NCBI GenBank assembly: GCA_947303085.1
Contig: CAMYXP010000008.1
Coordinates: 52,911-116,910 of the forward strand
From: an uncultured Bacteroidales bacterium
Lineage (GTDB): Bacteria; Bacteroidota; Bacteroidia; Bacteroidales; F082
Direction of reading: 5' to 3'
Length of the DNA stretch: 64,000 nt
Both the position numbers and the translations under genes were made by a program. This document shows, in pieces, positions 16,073 to 25,222 of this stretch (its first letter is position 1; each line of letters opens with the position of its first letter). Below the pieces are notes generated by a model. It was not told the origin of the DNA. It saw only the letters and a list, made by a program, of their open reading frames with translations, and searched no databases.

Positions 16073-16607
16073 AACAGCTCTGTTCTCATTCTTTCTGGCA
16101 CCCATCAAAAACACCATACCAGTGTTGAAAATGACTTTAGCCGATGCCTACGAATACATCACAGGTCCCACAGCTATCAGTCGCACCCATGAGCTTCGCT
16201 CAAAAACCGACATCAAAGAAGCTCGCAAGTTCAAATCCGAAAAATTTGATTACTGCACCTTCAGCGGACTTTTCTCCAAACGTTCCGATCAAGCCCTTGT
16301 GCAACACTCAGGCCTTCTCTGCCTCGATTTCGACCACCTGAAGAACCTCGAAGAGGTTCGCCAACAGCTCCTGAACGATGATTATTTCGAAACACAACTG
16401 TTGTTTGTCTCTCCTTCAGGCGATGGTTTAAAGTGGATAATCAACATTGATATTTCAAAAACCACCCACACCGACTACTTCCGAGCCGTTGCCAACTACC
16501 TCAAGCAGACCTACAACATCGATGTCGACCAATCCGGCAAAGACGTTTCAAGAGCCTGCTTCCTCCCTTATGACCCCGATTGTTACATCAATCCTAAAAA
16601 CCTCTAA
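16053..16607 (+). CDS. VirE N-terminal / BT4734-like primase protein
   Basis: The 184-residue protein matches the VirE_N (BT4734-like) domain, related to archaeo-eukaryotic primases. The expected core motifs are HSGLLCLDFDHLKN (acidic metal-site strand), VSPSGDGLKWII, and the C-terminal YNIDVDQSGKDVSRACFLPYD. It probably helps replicate or process the excised element together with the DUF3987 protein, which starts 2 bases later. The ATG at 16053 overlaps the preceding HTH gene by 20 bases; the longer frame from 16014 adds only residues from that overlap. Confidence 0.82.
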   Translation: MKTSSNKTALFSFFLAPIKNTIPVLKMTLADAYEYITGPTAISRTHELRSKTDIKEARKFKSEKFDYCTFSGLFSKRSDQALVQHSGLLCLDFDHLKNLEEVRQQLLNDDYFETQLLFVSPSGDGLKWIINIDISKTTHTDYFRAVANYLKQTYNIDVDQSGKDVSRACFLPYDPDCYINPKNL

Positions 16608-16609
16608 CC

Positions 16610-18466
16610 ATGAAAAAAGATTTTAATCCTTCAGAATGGCTAAACAAAAAAGGAGGCTCGCAAGAGCCTCCTGTCTCTCCCTGCCTCGAGAGCTCCGAGG
16701 GCTCCTACCCTATTCGCCCTATCAGCCCTATTCGTCCTATTACTACCTTGGAAGATGAAATCGAGCAGCTTGTCTGCTCGATTGAAGCCTCCTCCACCGA
16801 TATCGCTCCCGACTACACCTCCTGGCGTGATATGGCATTCGCTTTAGCGGATGCTTTAGGCGAATCCGGCAGGCAATACTTCCACCGCCTGTCTTGTTTC
16901 TATCCCAGCTACGATGAAAAAGAAGCAGATAAGCAATTCACCGCATGCCTCCGTTCTCACGGCAGTGGAATAACCATCAACACCTTGTTCCACTTGGCTA
17001 AGCAAAGTGGCATAAAACCAGTTCGTAATACCGTTAGCACATATCACGAAAAAATAAAATCAATTTCCCCATTTTCCCCAAATTCCCCACATGGGGCAAC
17101 TGGGGAAACAGAGGAATTTGAGGAAACCGAGTCCTCCCAGAGCTCCGAGTCCTCCGACCCTATGCCCACTTTCTCGCAAAACATCTACAGCCTCTTGCCC
17201 GATTTTCTCACACAAATCATCAATAAAGCCAAAAACTTCGAGGATGCCGACCTCCTGATATTAGGCTCTCTCACTGTCATCTCCGCTTGCCTCCCAAATG
17301 TTTCCGGCTACTACGCTGAGCGTGAGGTCTTCCCCAATCTCTTCACTTTCATCTCAGCCCAAGCCTCAGCCGGCAAAGGCCGTCTAACCCTCTGCCGTCA
17401 CTTGGTCAAGCCAATCCACGACAATCTGAAGAAACACTACGCAATCGAGATGGAAGAATACCGCCACCTTCAAAACGAATACTCCCAAGACAAAAAGAAT
17501 CGTGAGCCGCCTCAGGAGCCGCCCATCAAAACGCTCCTCATCCCAGCCAACAGCAGTGCGACATCAGTCTATCAAGTTTTAAACGACAACGGCGGTGTCG
17601 GTTTGATATTCGAAACTGAAGGCGACACCCTCGCCAACACTTTCAAGTCCGACTACGGCAACTTTTCCGATGGCTTCCGCAAAGCCTTTCATCACGAAAT
17701 GATATCCTATACTCGTCGTAAAGATCGCGAGTTTGTCGAGCTAACCAAGCCTCGCCTGTCGGCTCTGCTCTCCGGCACTCCAAAACAAATCCTTGCCCTC
17801 ATTCCTGATGCCGAAAACGGCTTGTTCAGCCGTTTTATCTTCTACAACATGAACCTACGACTAGAGTGGCGCGATGTCTTTTCCGAAAGCCCGGCCTCTC
17901 TCGACGACTATTTCATCGACCTCGGCCAACGTTATTTTCAGTTCTATCAAACGCTCCAGCAGGCTCAGCCAATCCGTTTTTCGCTCTCAACCACACAACA
18001 AGAACAATTTAATACCTTCTTTGGCAATGTCCAGCAAGAGTATTCTGCTATGTTCGGCATGGATATTGTGGCTTCCGTCCGTCGTCTCGGCCTCATCACA
18101 TTCCGCCTCGCCATGATTCTTACTGCGCTCCGCCTCATGGACGGCCAGTCTGTCGCCGATGTCATCGTCTGCAACGACACCGACTTCCACACATCGCTCA
18201 TCATGGCCGAGGTGCTCATCAGGCACGCTACCAATGTCTTCAGCAAGCTCCCCACCACCGATAACATCGCCTCATTCGTCGGCAACACCATCGCCCGACA
18301 AAAATTCTACGACCAGCTGCCATCCGAGTTCAACCGCCAAACCTATCTCACCGTCGCCACCTCACTCGGCATCCCTATTAAAACCGCCGAAAAACAAATC
18401 GCCCGCCTCTGCGGAAAAGGCCTGCTCAAACATTTAGCACAAGGAAAATATTGTAAGCCACAATGA
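16610..18466 (+). CDS. PriCT/DUF3987 replication-type protein
   Basis: The 618-residue protein has a low-complexity Pro/Ile-rich linker (about residues 20-45). A PriCT-2-like helical domain follows (SWRDMAFALADALGESGR to FHLAKQSGI, about 65-140). A DUF3987 domain begins near residue 195 (LPDFLTQIINKAKNF) and contains a degenerate P-loop-like SAQASAGKGRL and the motif LIFETEGDTLANTF. DUF3987 proteins are helicase/primase-like replication factors of integrative elements and phages. A wHTH is likely at the end (TAEKQIARLCGKGLLKHL). Gene order with VirE_N confirms its place in the mobile element backbone, of which it is the last gene before the cargo. Confidence 0.85.
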   Translation: MKKDFNPSEWLNKKGGSQEPPVSPCLESSEGSYPIRPISPIRPITTLEDEIEQLVCSIEASSTDIAPDYTSWRDMAFALADALGESGRQYFHRLSCFYPSYDEKEADKQFTACLRSHGSGITINTLFHLAKQSGIKPVRNTVSTYHEKIKSISPFSPNSPHGATGETEEFEETESSQSSESSDPMPTFSQNIYSLLPDFLTQIINKAKNFEDADLLILGSLTVISACLPNVSGYYAEREVFPNLFTFISAQASAGKGRLTLCRHLVKPIHDNLKKHYAIEMEEYRHLQNEYSQDKKNREPPQEPPIKTLLIPANSSATSVYQVLNDNGGVGLIFETEGDTLANTFKSDYGNFSDGFRKAFHHEMISYTRRKDREFVELTKPRLSALLSGTPKQILALIPDAENGLFSRFIFYNMNLRLEWRDVFSESPASLDDYFIDLGQRYFQFYQTLQQAQPIRFSLSTTQQEQFNTFFGNVQQEYSAMFGMDIVASVRRLGLITFRLAMILTALRLMDGQSVADVIVCNDTDFHTSLIMAEVLIRHATNVFSKLPTTDNIASFVGNTIARQKFYDQLPSEFNRQTYLTVATSLGIPIKTAEKQIARLCGKGLLKHLAQGKYCKPQ

Positions 18467-18491
18467 ATATTTCCATATAAATTATGCATAT

Positions 18492-18531
18492 TTTGACAAT
18501 TTTTTGTAAATATTTGACAATTTTTTGTAAA
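18492..18531. repeat. 21-base direct repeat before the RloAB promoter
   Basis: TTTGACAATTTTTTGTAAA occurs twice with a period of 21 bases, two helical turns. Each copy is itself a loose inverted repeat (TTTGACAA / TTTTGTAAA). The second copy overlaps the -33 region of the next promoter, as a repressor operator would. Confidence 0.55.
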
Positions 18532-18556
18532 ATATTAAAAATATTGTCTATATTTG
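18525..18556 (+). promoter_or_regulatory. Promoter of the RloAB pair
   Basis: TTG at 18525-18527 and TATATTTG at 18549-18556, with 21 bases between, match the Bacteroidetes -33/-7 layout. The ATG is 30 bases downstream. Confidence 0.65.
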
Positions 18557-18585
18557 CAGCAAAATTGTTTTAATTTGACATTACT

Positions 18586-19908
18586 ATGATTCTAAGAGCT
18601 AGTGTAAGAAACTTGTTTTCTTTCAAAGACGAAACTGAAATAAGTTTTGTAGCAGGGAAAAGCACAACACATTGTGAACACGTGAGCCGTGCGGAAAAAA
18701 GGGATGATATTTCGGTATTAAAGGCTGGTATTATCTATGGTGCTAATGCATCAGGAAAGAGCAATATCATCAAAGCAATATCAGTTTTACAAAAAATCGC
18801 CTTGGGTAGTGTTCCTAAAAGAAATATTGAGCCTTTCAAGCTAACGACTCCACAAAACAACACTTCTAAAATCGAGATAGAGTTTAAAGCAGACAAGCAT
18901 TTTTATGCTTATGGAGTGGAGTTTACATTTAAAGGAATAGTGGAAGAATGGTTGTATGAAATAAACAGTCGTACAGATAAAGAAATTTTCAGCCGACAAG
19001 TTGGTCCAGACAGCAATTTGTTTTCCTTTGGATCCATCGATGGAAATGACGAAACTCAGCAATTGATAAGGTTCATCAGCCAAAGCACGCCAACAACCGA
19101 CAGTTTTCTTTCGGAATATGTAAAACGTAACGGGAAAGGACTGTCGGCAATCAACAACGCATATCGTTGGATGAAAGAAGACCTGAAGATTCTTTTCCCA
19201 GAATCGCGATACGAAGGCATATCCATTCGTGCGGAAAAAGATAAGAATTTTGCTTTAGCTACAAAATCGCTTCTCGAATATTTCAATACAGGCATTGTTG
19301 ACATTAGAAGAATTAAGGTAAATAAGGAAGATTTGGAATTGCCCAAGGAAATTGTAAATGATCTTCTGTCAGAAGCAGAAAGCAACAAAACCATTGTTGT
19401 AGCCTCACCTTCTGATTCATCAACTTACTTTTTTGAGACAAACGAAAATGGCATTACAAACATTTTTAAGCAAAGCGCAATCCACAAAATGCAAAACGGT
19501 AACGAGGTTCCGTTTGAAATGTCTGAAGAATCAGATGGATCAATTAGGTTACTCGATTTTATCCCTATGCTAATCGACTTAAAACTTAATTCATCAGTCT
19601 ATCTTATTGATGAAATAGATCGCAGCATGCATCCAATGCTTTCACAAAAGCTTTTGGAGTATTATTTTTCATGCCTTGACAAAGAACGAGACACTCAGCT
19701 GATTTGTACAACCCACGAGTCCAATCTGTTAAACTTGGATCTGATTCGCGCCGATGAAGTATGGTTTGTAGAAAAGGGTCAAGATGGTGCTTCACATTTG
19801 ACTTCTCTTGCAGAGTATAAGCCAAGAGAGGATGTTCGCAAGGGTTATTTACAAGGCAGATATGGAGCAATTCCATTTTTTGCACCAATAAGTAATCTAA
19901 AATGGTAG
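18586..19908 (+). CDS. AAA family ATPase, RloA/AbiLi-like
   Basis: The 440-residue protein is an ABC/SMC-like ATPase of the AAA_15/AAA_21 group. The N-terminus ILRASVRNLFSFKDETEISF is the usual opening strand. Walker A is GANASGKSN (about residues 52-60). The extended Walker B is VYLIDEIDRSMHPML near 340, followed by a switch His in CTTHESNLLNL. It lies 6 bases upstream of a RloB-type gene. RloA/RloB pairs, including lactococcal AbiL, give phage resistance by abortive infection, with the ATPase thought to control the RloB nuclease. It is the first cargo gene after the mobile element backbone, and its base composition is AT-richer than the backbone. Confidence 0.88.
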   Translation: MILRASVRNLFSFKDETEISFVAGKSTTHCEHVSRAEKRDDISVLKAGIIYGANASGKSNIIKAISVLQKIALGSVPKRNIEPFKLTTPQNNTSKIEIEFKADKHFYAYGVEFTFKGIVEEWLYEINSRTDKEIFSRQVGPDSNLFSFGSIDGNDETQQLIRFISQSTPTTDSFLSEYVKRNGKGLSAINNAYRWMKEDLKILFPESRYEGISIRAEKDKNFALATKSLLEYFNTGIVDIRRIKVNKEDLELPKEIVNDLLSEAESNKTIVVASPSDSSTYFFETNENGITNIFKQSAIHKMQNGNEVPFEMSEESDGSIRLLDFIPMLIDLKLNSSVYLIDEIDRSMHPMLSQKLLEYYFSCLDKERDTQLICTTHESNLLNLDLIRADEVWFVEKGQDGASHLTSLAEYKPREDVRKGYLQGRYGAIPFFAPISNLKW

Positions 19909-19914
19909 AGCAAC

Positions 19915-20568
19915 ATGAGACAACGAAGAGGCTTTAAACGTCTGGAAGGAGTAAAGTCAGCTCGATTGATTGTAATTGCAGCTGAAGGACGTGATACAGA
20001 AAACATTTACTTTGAAGCAATGAAAGCTTCTTTATGTGCTTCAGGTGTACATGTTGAGGTCTTGCATCGCAATGACGATGAATCAAGTCCTGGAAATGTG
20101 CTTACTCAAATTGTTAATTTCAAAAACGAGTATAACATCGAAGAAGACGATCAGTTATGGGTGGTAGTCGACAGGGACAAGTGGAAATCAAAGATGCTGT
20201 CATCGGTGGCTCGTTATTGTGCACAAAACAATAACTTGTATTTTTGTGTCAGCAACCCATGTTTTGAACTTTGGTTATTGCTTCATTTGGAAGATGTTAC
20301 AAAATATGATGAACATAAAATGAAAAAACTTGCAGCAAATAAAAAGAATTCGAAACATGGAGAGACATGGCTAAAAAAACAAATGAAGACTTTATTGGGA
20401 CATTACCACGAGTCCGATTATGACGCTTTCGCTTTGTTGCCAACAATTGGACTCGCTATTTACAGGGCAAAACTACTGGATAAAAATCCAGCCGATAGAT
20501 GGCCGCAAAGCGTTGGAACCAGAGTTTATAATCTAGCAAAAAGTATTATGGATATAAAAAACGATTAA
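19915..20568 (+). CDS. RloB family TOPRIM-like nuclease
   Basis: The 217-residue protein has the RloB pattern. Near the start AAEGRDTENIYFEAMK supplies the TOPRIM-type acidic residues (Glu24, Glu29). QLWVVVDRDKW supplies Asp86 and Asp88. The family signature SNPCFELWLLLHLE follows at 113-126. The TOPRIM fold coordinates Mg and cuts nucleic acid, here probably under control of the upstream ATPase. The 6-base gap indicates one transcript. It may define the toxic half of an AbiL-like abortive infection system. Confidence 0.87.
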   Translation: MRQRRGFKRLEGVKSARLIVIAAEGRDTENIYFEAMKASLCASGVHVEVLHRNDDESSPGNVLTQIVNFKNEYNIEEDDQLWVVVDRDKWKSKMLSSVARYCAQNNNLYFCVSNPCFELWLLLHLEDVTKYDEHKMKKLAANKKNSKHGETWLKKQMKTLLGHYHESDYDAFALLPTIGLAIYRAKLLDKNPADRWPQSVGTRVYNLAKSIMDIKND

Positions 20569-20636
20569 TATTTGGTTTAACTAAGAATCAAACATAACAA
20601 TCAACTGATTTTATTGAGATTTAAAATTATAATTGT

Positions 20637-23600
20637 ATGCGTAACTTAATATCTATTCTTGATGAAAAAGTCAATCCTAATACTTTGGAACAAAAATTAA
20701 GCCTGCTCGCTCATGACATAATAACTCTGGCAAACGAGCATCAAAAGAGAGTGTTAAAAATAATGCCTGAGTACGATCTACATGATGGCACGCATTTAAT
20801 GAAAGTAGAGGAGAATATAGCAAGTCTTATAGATGAAGAACATTTAGATAAATTGTCATCCATAGAGTTGTTTCTACTTATTTCCGCCTCATATCTTCAT
20901 GATATTGGTATGGCTCCAGCAGATTGGGAGTTAACATTAATGGGAATTACCGAAGGGACAGATAAGCTACGTATAAATCAGGATTCTGTTTGTAACGATG
21001 GTAAAAAAGTATATTCGATTAGTGAGGCTAAAGATTTAATTTACAAAAAGAAATCGACTATATATGGAACCTTCGAGCACGTTTGTAATTGGCCTTTTTC
21101 ACCTAATACTGAGGAAGAACTTGTTGGAAATTTAGCCACTTTGTTTGTTGAATACCAAGAATATCGAAACGGATTTGTTGATAAAATTGAAGAATGCAAC
21201 GATGATATTGCTTTTAAAGATTTAAATGACTCTATTAGAACAAACTTTATACGCATTTGTCATCCGCAAAAGTCTGCAGAATACATTAGACATTTAGAGA
21301 AAAAGTTTATTTCGGTTTTGGGAGATCAGTGGTCGACAAGACTTCTTTCAGACTTGGCAGATGTTTGTTCGTGTCATGGTGAAGAGGTTGATGAAGTTCG
21401 CAAACTAAAGACTTGTGTAAAATATGTTGGTGATGAAACCGTCAATCTCCAATTTGTTGCAGAGATGTTAAGACTTGGTGACATCATACATTATAGTTCG
21501 GATCGTGCTCCAATGGTACTGCAGGGTGCTATGATTTTTAAATCAAATTATAGCAAACAGGAATGGCAAACTAAGATTGGCTTGAACTATACTATCAATG
21601 ATGGTGTTGTCTCTTATATGGCCACATGCCAAACACCAAATGATTATTATCATCTTCAAGATTATTTAGATTGGGTCGATAATGAAGTAAAAAATTACGA
21701 TTTATTAAAAAAGAACTGGGAGAACAAATACCGGATTGAAATCCATGAAGTTGATCGAAACAATGTTGATTATGATAAAAGAGTTTTCACTCCAGTGATT
21801 GGGCAGAAATTCTCATTGAGCCAAAGTAAAATCATAGATTTGCTGATGGGAGTCAACCTATACAAGAACCCCTATTCCTGTATTAGGGAACTTTATCAAA
21901 ATGCCCTTGATGCTTGCCGATGCCGAATTGAAATAGCAAAAACCAAAAGCCAAGCAATAAAAGGACAAATTGAGTTCGGGATAAAACACGATAAAAATGA
22001 CAAGGTACTATATTGTAAGGATAATGGCTTGGGAATGAGTGAGTATATAATCGAGAATTATTTACTTAAAATTGGGAATTCGTTTTATAAGTCAGCAGAT
22101 TTCTACCGAAAGAGATCTCAATGGGGATGCTCCTTCTCGCCAGTATCTCAGTTTGGCATAGGAATTTTATCGTGTTTCATCATCGGAACAAAAATAGAAA
22201 TAATTACACGTTCCTATGAAACAAATAAATGTATATGTTGCTGCATCGAAGGCGCTCAAGAGCACTTTTATTATAGAAAAACGACTAAGGAAGACGAGGA
22301 GTCCTTGCTTGATAGTGGTACTATTGTAAAAGTTTTTCTCAAACCAAATCATGCGTTAGAACTGAATAATAATATTATTGAAAAATTAGGATTAGCATTA
22401 CTCAATAATAACATCGAGTATTTTAAAAACTACCCACAGTATAATCATATCTATAAATATTGGAAGCATAATTTGTACAATTTGCTTAATTCTTTTGTAA
22501 CCCGAGTTCCTCAAAACATCATTTTGTTTGTTCGTTTTTCTGACAATTCAATCCAACAAATTAGGAACAAGCCATTTCCAATAGACATTGGTGATCTAGG
22601 GTTGGAAGCTGAAGACAAACCGTTTATAGATGATATCATTGCCAACTTCTATCTAATACGATACCGGGGTTCTCTGACAGATGTTCAAAAGTATCTAGTT
22701 CAGTACCCAATTCATCTTCAGACAGAAAACACTGAATACAACACTTATGTTACAATGCCACTTCCTGGTATGCCAAGTCTTGAAGATGATACTTTATTAT
22801 TCCGCTCCTTATATGCAGGCGGTTCCGCAGTCTCTGTTGATGGCATATCTATTGATGATAAATATACTAATGATGATTATCTTGGTAGACTTAAAAAAAC
22901 GGGGTGTTTGAATTATATTGGAGAACATCGCCCTGCTTTGAGTGTTGATCGACGTGAGATTGTATCATATCCGCAGGATTACAGTGTTGATTATAGGGAT
23001 ATTACTATCAATGAAACTTATGAGACTGTAAAAATAGCACGAGAACATATAAATAAATACAAATTAGAAACCGATTATCCGACACAAAACCTAATCTGGA
23101 AGTATGTTTTTAATAGGTTGGGCTGTGCTCAAATACTATTTGTCAACAAAATGGCAGAAACAGAATTGGGAGATTTTATTTGGCCTTCGATAACCACAAT
23201 AGTAGGGCAAGAAATAACCATAAGAGAATTGTTGTCATCAAATGAAATAACCTTAATGAACTATGATCATAGTGCTTTGGATCTTTTTGGTAAAACAGTT
23301 ATGATGGCATTATTTTTAAATTCAAGTGAGGTTAAGGTTATTGATGATAAACAAATTACTATTATCAAGAAGGATTGCAACGAAATCCCAGAGTTTAATA
23401 GTGATACGAGTTTTATGAGGTATCTTGTTCCTGCAGAAGAAAGCTCTGTGTTTGAGGAATATGATATTGTGTCAAATTTATACCCTATTGTCCCTGCTAG
23501 ATTAATAAATGGACTTCGGCTTTCCGAAAAGAACCATCAGAATAGCAGAGCTGTGTTTGTTCACGCTATCGGAAATTGCTACAATGAATTGTTCTTTCAA

Positions 23601-24026
23601 GATTCTCGTTTAGTGAATCCTTCCGTTGGACTGTATGGGGCAAAAAGCGATTTCTTTAATGAGCCGGACCACTATGTTCATGAATTTCACACATTGAAGA
23701 ATGATTTTCAATGTATGGATTTTGCTCCAAACTTTTGGGAGAAAAAAGAGGTTGTTCCTGTTTTAGCATATATAGCCCCTGCCTCATTAACAGATAAGGA
23801 TAAGGAACTGTTGCTCAATTGTAAGGACACGGAACCTGATTATTACAAAGGTGTTGTTGAAGGCTGGACTGTTTTGATAACAAATATGAAAACAGAAAAT
23901 GTTGTTGTAAGGCCAGGCAAAGTTTCACGCAATGATATGATATCCGCCTTAAGTGATAATTTTTGGAAAACATATCATGAATGGACGTTTAAATTCCTTG
24001 ATGGAACAATAATGAAAAAGCAGTGA
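20637..24026 (+). CDS. HD-domain / Hsp90-type ATPase fusion protein
   Basis: The 1129-residue protein joins two recognisable modules. At the N-terminus an HD metal-dependent phosphohydrolase domain has His49 and His53 in LHDGTH, His88-Asp89 in YLHDIGM, and a later LRLGDIIHYSSDRAP near 285. A GHKL/Hsp90-like ATPase follows: N-box IRELYQNALDACR (about 416-428), G1 box DNGLGMSEYIIE (about 463) and G2 QFGIGILSCF (about 505). The remaining 500 residues resemble the middle and C-terminal region of Hsp90-like proteins without clear motifs. HD domains in defence systems degrade or remove phosphates from nucleotides; the Hsp90-like part could be an ATP-driven switch. It sits between RloB (68-base gap) and a DUF2971 gene. 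I do not recognise a named system with this protein. Confidence 0.82.
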   Translation: MRNLISILDEKVNPNTLEQKLSLLAHDIITLANEHQKRVLKIMPEYDLHDGTHLMKVEENIASLIDEEHLDKLSSIELFLLISASYLHDIGMAPADWELTLMGITEGTDKLRINQDSVCNDGKKVYSISEAKDLIYKKKSTIYGTFEHVCNWPFSPNTEEELVGNLATLFVEYQEYRNGFVDKIEECNDDIAFKDLNDSIRTNFIRICHPQKSAEYIRHLEKKFISVLGDQWSTRLLSDLADVCSCHGEEVDEVRKLKTCVKYVGDETVNLQFVAEMLRLGDIIHYSSDRAPMVLQGAMIFKSNYSKQEWQTKIGLNYTINDGVVSYMATCQTPNDYYHLQDYLDWVDNEVKNYDLLKKNWENKYRIEIHEVDRNNVDYDKRVFTPVIGQKFSLSQSKIIDLLMGVNLYKNPYSCIRELYQNALDACRCRIEIAKTKSQAIKGQIEFGIKHDKNDKVLYCKDNGLGMSEYIIENYLLKIGNSFYKSADFYRKRSQWGCSFSPVSQFGIGILSCFIIGTKIEIITRSYETNKCICCCIEGAQEHFYYRKTTKEDEESLLDSGTIVKVFLKPNHALELNNNIIEKLGLALLNNNIEYFKNYPQYNHIYKYWKHNLYNLLNSFVTRVPQNIILFVRFSDNSIQQIRNKPFPIDIGDLGLEAEDKPFIDDIIANFYLIRYRGSLTDVQKYLVQYPIHLQTENTEYNTYVTMPLPGMPSLEDDTLLFRSLYAGGSAVSVDGISIDDKYTNDDYLGRLKKTGCLNYIGEHRPALSVDRREIVSYPQDYSVDYRDITINETYETVKIAREHINKYKLETDYPTQNLIWKYVFNRLGCAQILFVNKMAETELGDFIWPSITTIVGQEITIRELLSSNEITLMNYDHSALDLFGKTVMMALFLNSSEVKVIDDKQITIIKKDCNEIPEFNSDTSFMRYLVPAEESSVFEEYDIVSNLYPIVPARLINGLRLSEKNHQNSRAVFVHAIGNCYNELFFQDSRLVNPSVGLYGAKSDFFNEPDHYVHEFHTLKNDFQCMDFAPNFWEKKEVVPVLAYIAPASLTDKDKELLLNCKDTEPDYYKGVVEGWTVLITNMKTENVVVRPGKVSRNDMISALSDNFWKTYHEWTFKFLDGTIMKKQ

Positions 24027-24045
24027 ATATATGAGAAACATTTTG

Positions 24046-24053
24046 TATATTTG
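24046..24053 (+). promoter_or_regulatory. Possible internal promoter before the DUF2971 gene
   Basis: TATATTTG is a full -7 match in the 113-base gap, 87 bases before the ATG. No good -33 TTG is seen at the usual distance, so it may be weak. Confidence 0.4.
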
Positions 24054-24139
24054 CCACGTTAACTTGTGCAAACCACTAACTAAAATTACTGATGTTTGGT
24101 ACAAAGAATCTATGATAAGATAATATAAATCTTTCAAGT

Positions 24140-25219
24140 ATGGAAAGAGTATTTAATAACATTTTGGCAAAACCTTTATATACATTAGCTGCAGAAGAAA
24201 TCGACATCATAAAGGTAAATTCTGTATCTTTTCCTGATGGAGTGCCTGGGAATCTTTGGGGTAAGATTATAATGCGTGCTATCAAAGAGGTTGAGCGTGT
24301 TGAAGGGAAAAAGGAGGCACTTGAGCTTATCGATAAAGCCTATGATGAGTTGGATAGAGTATACCCCCAACTATTTGATGAAAAGTCTGAATTACTCAAA
24401 ACATCTTGCTTTTACTTTTTACAGGAGAATGACCAAAAGGAAGCTCACAAAAAGATGGAACGGTATCTTTATAATGCTTTGGCACAAGTGCACTATCAGG
24501 CGATAAATGAAAAAATGCCATACTATAGTTTTAGAAAGTTTTCAAAACATTCTCTTGAAGATATTGAAAATGAGACAATTAGTTTGGCTCACCCAAGGGA
24601 ATTCAATGATCCATTGGACACCATACTAGTTTATTGGTTAAATGAAGAAATTAAGAAGAAATACACTGATGAATGGCAACTACGCTATAGGTTACTTATG
24701 AAAAAAGTTTCTGAACACATCAAGATACGATGTCTGATTGCTGGACAAAATGAACTTGGAAATGAGGTACCGATTGAGGATGTAAATGTCTTGATGTGGT
24801 CTCACTATGCGGACAGCCATAAGGGTTTTTGCGTAAAATATGTTTTTGACAGAGATATGTTTGACCTTAACAAACACATCAAGAGAGATAAATTATTGCT
24901 GGTTGACAAAATCAAATATTCGGAAACCATTGATATTAATGACGAACCATCTATTAGAATGGCACTTCTTGAGAAAAGCGATTTCTGGAAATATGAGAAT
25001 GAGATGAGGCTAATTTCATATGATTGTAGCGGCGAGGACAAAGAGTTTCCTGTTGTTGAATGCAAAGGTATGGCCAAGGCCGTTTATCTTGGCGTTAAGT
25101 GTTCCAATGAAAACCGGCGTTTAATGGAGAAGGCAATAGGAGATAAAAACATTCCTCTTTACCAGATGTCTGTCGACGAAGAAAAACTAACAAGATTCAA
25201 GAAAACTTTAATAGGTTAA
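24140..25219 (+). CDS. DUF2971 family protein with helical N-terminal extension
   Basis: The 359-residue protein has a helical, TPR-like N-terminal part of about 120 residues, then a DUF2971 domain. Family landmarks are YYSFRKFSKHSLEDIENETI, SLAHPREFNDPLDTIL, VLMWSHYADSHKGFCVKY and DFWKYENEMRLISYD. DUF2971 proteins are scattered in defence islands and elements; the conserved Trp-Ser-His-Tyr and Trp-x-Tyr-Glu-x-Glu residues look like an active site, but the activity is not known to me. The next gene starts 3 bases after this stop, so the two are almost certainly co-expressed. Stands for a possible effector or modifier in the four-gene set. Confidence 0.8.
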   Translation: MERVFNNILAKPLYTLAAEEIDIIKVNSVSFPDGVPGNLWGKIIMRAIKEVERVEGKKEALELIDKAYDELDRVYPQLFDEKSELLKTSCFYFLQENDQKEAHKKMERYLYNALAQVHYQAINEKMPYYSFRKFSKHSLEDIENETISLAHPREFNDPLDTILVYWLNEEIKKKYTDEWQLRYRLLMKKVSEHIKIRCLIAGQNELGNEVPIEDVNVLMWSHYADSHKGFCVKYVFDRDMFDLNKHIKRDKLLLVDKIKYSETIDINDEPSIRMALLEKSDFWKYENEMRLISYDCSGEDKEFPVVECKGMAKAVYLGVKCSNENRRLMEKAIGDKNIPLYQMSVDEEKLTRFKKTLIG

Positions 25220-25222
25220 ATT

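Noticed and set aside
24766..24771. GGTACC as a possible second attachment site (also at 43036)
   Set aside because: Only the six-base half is present, inside coding sequence, without the inverted partner.
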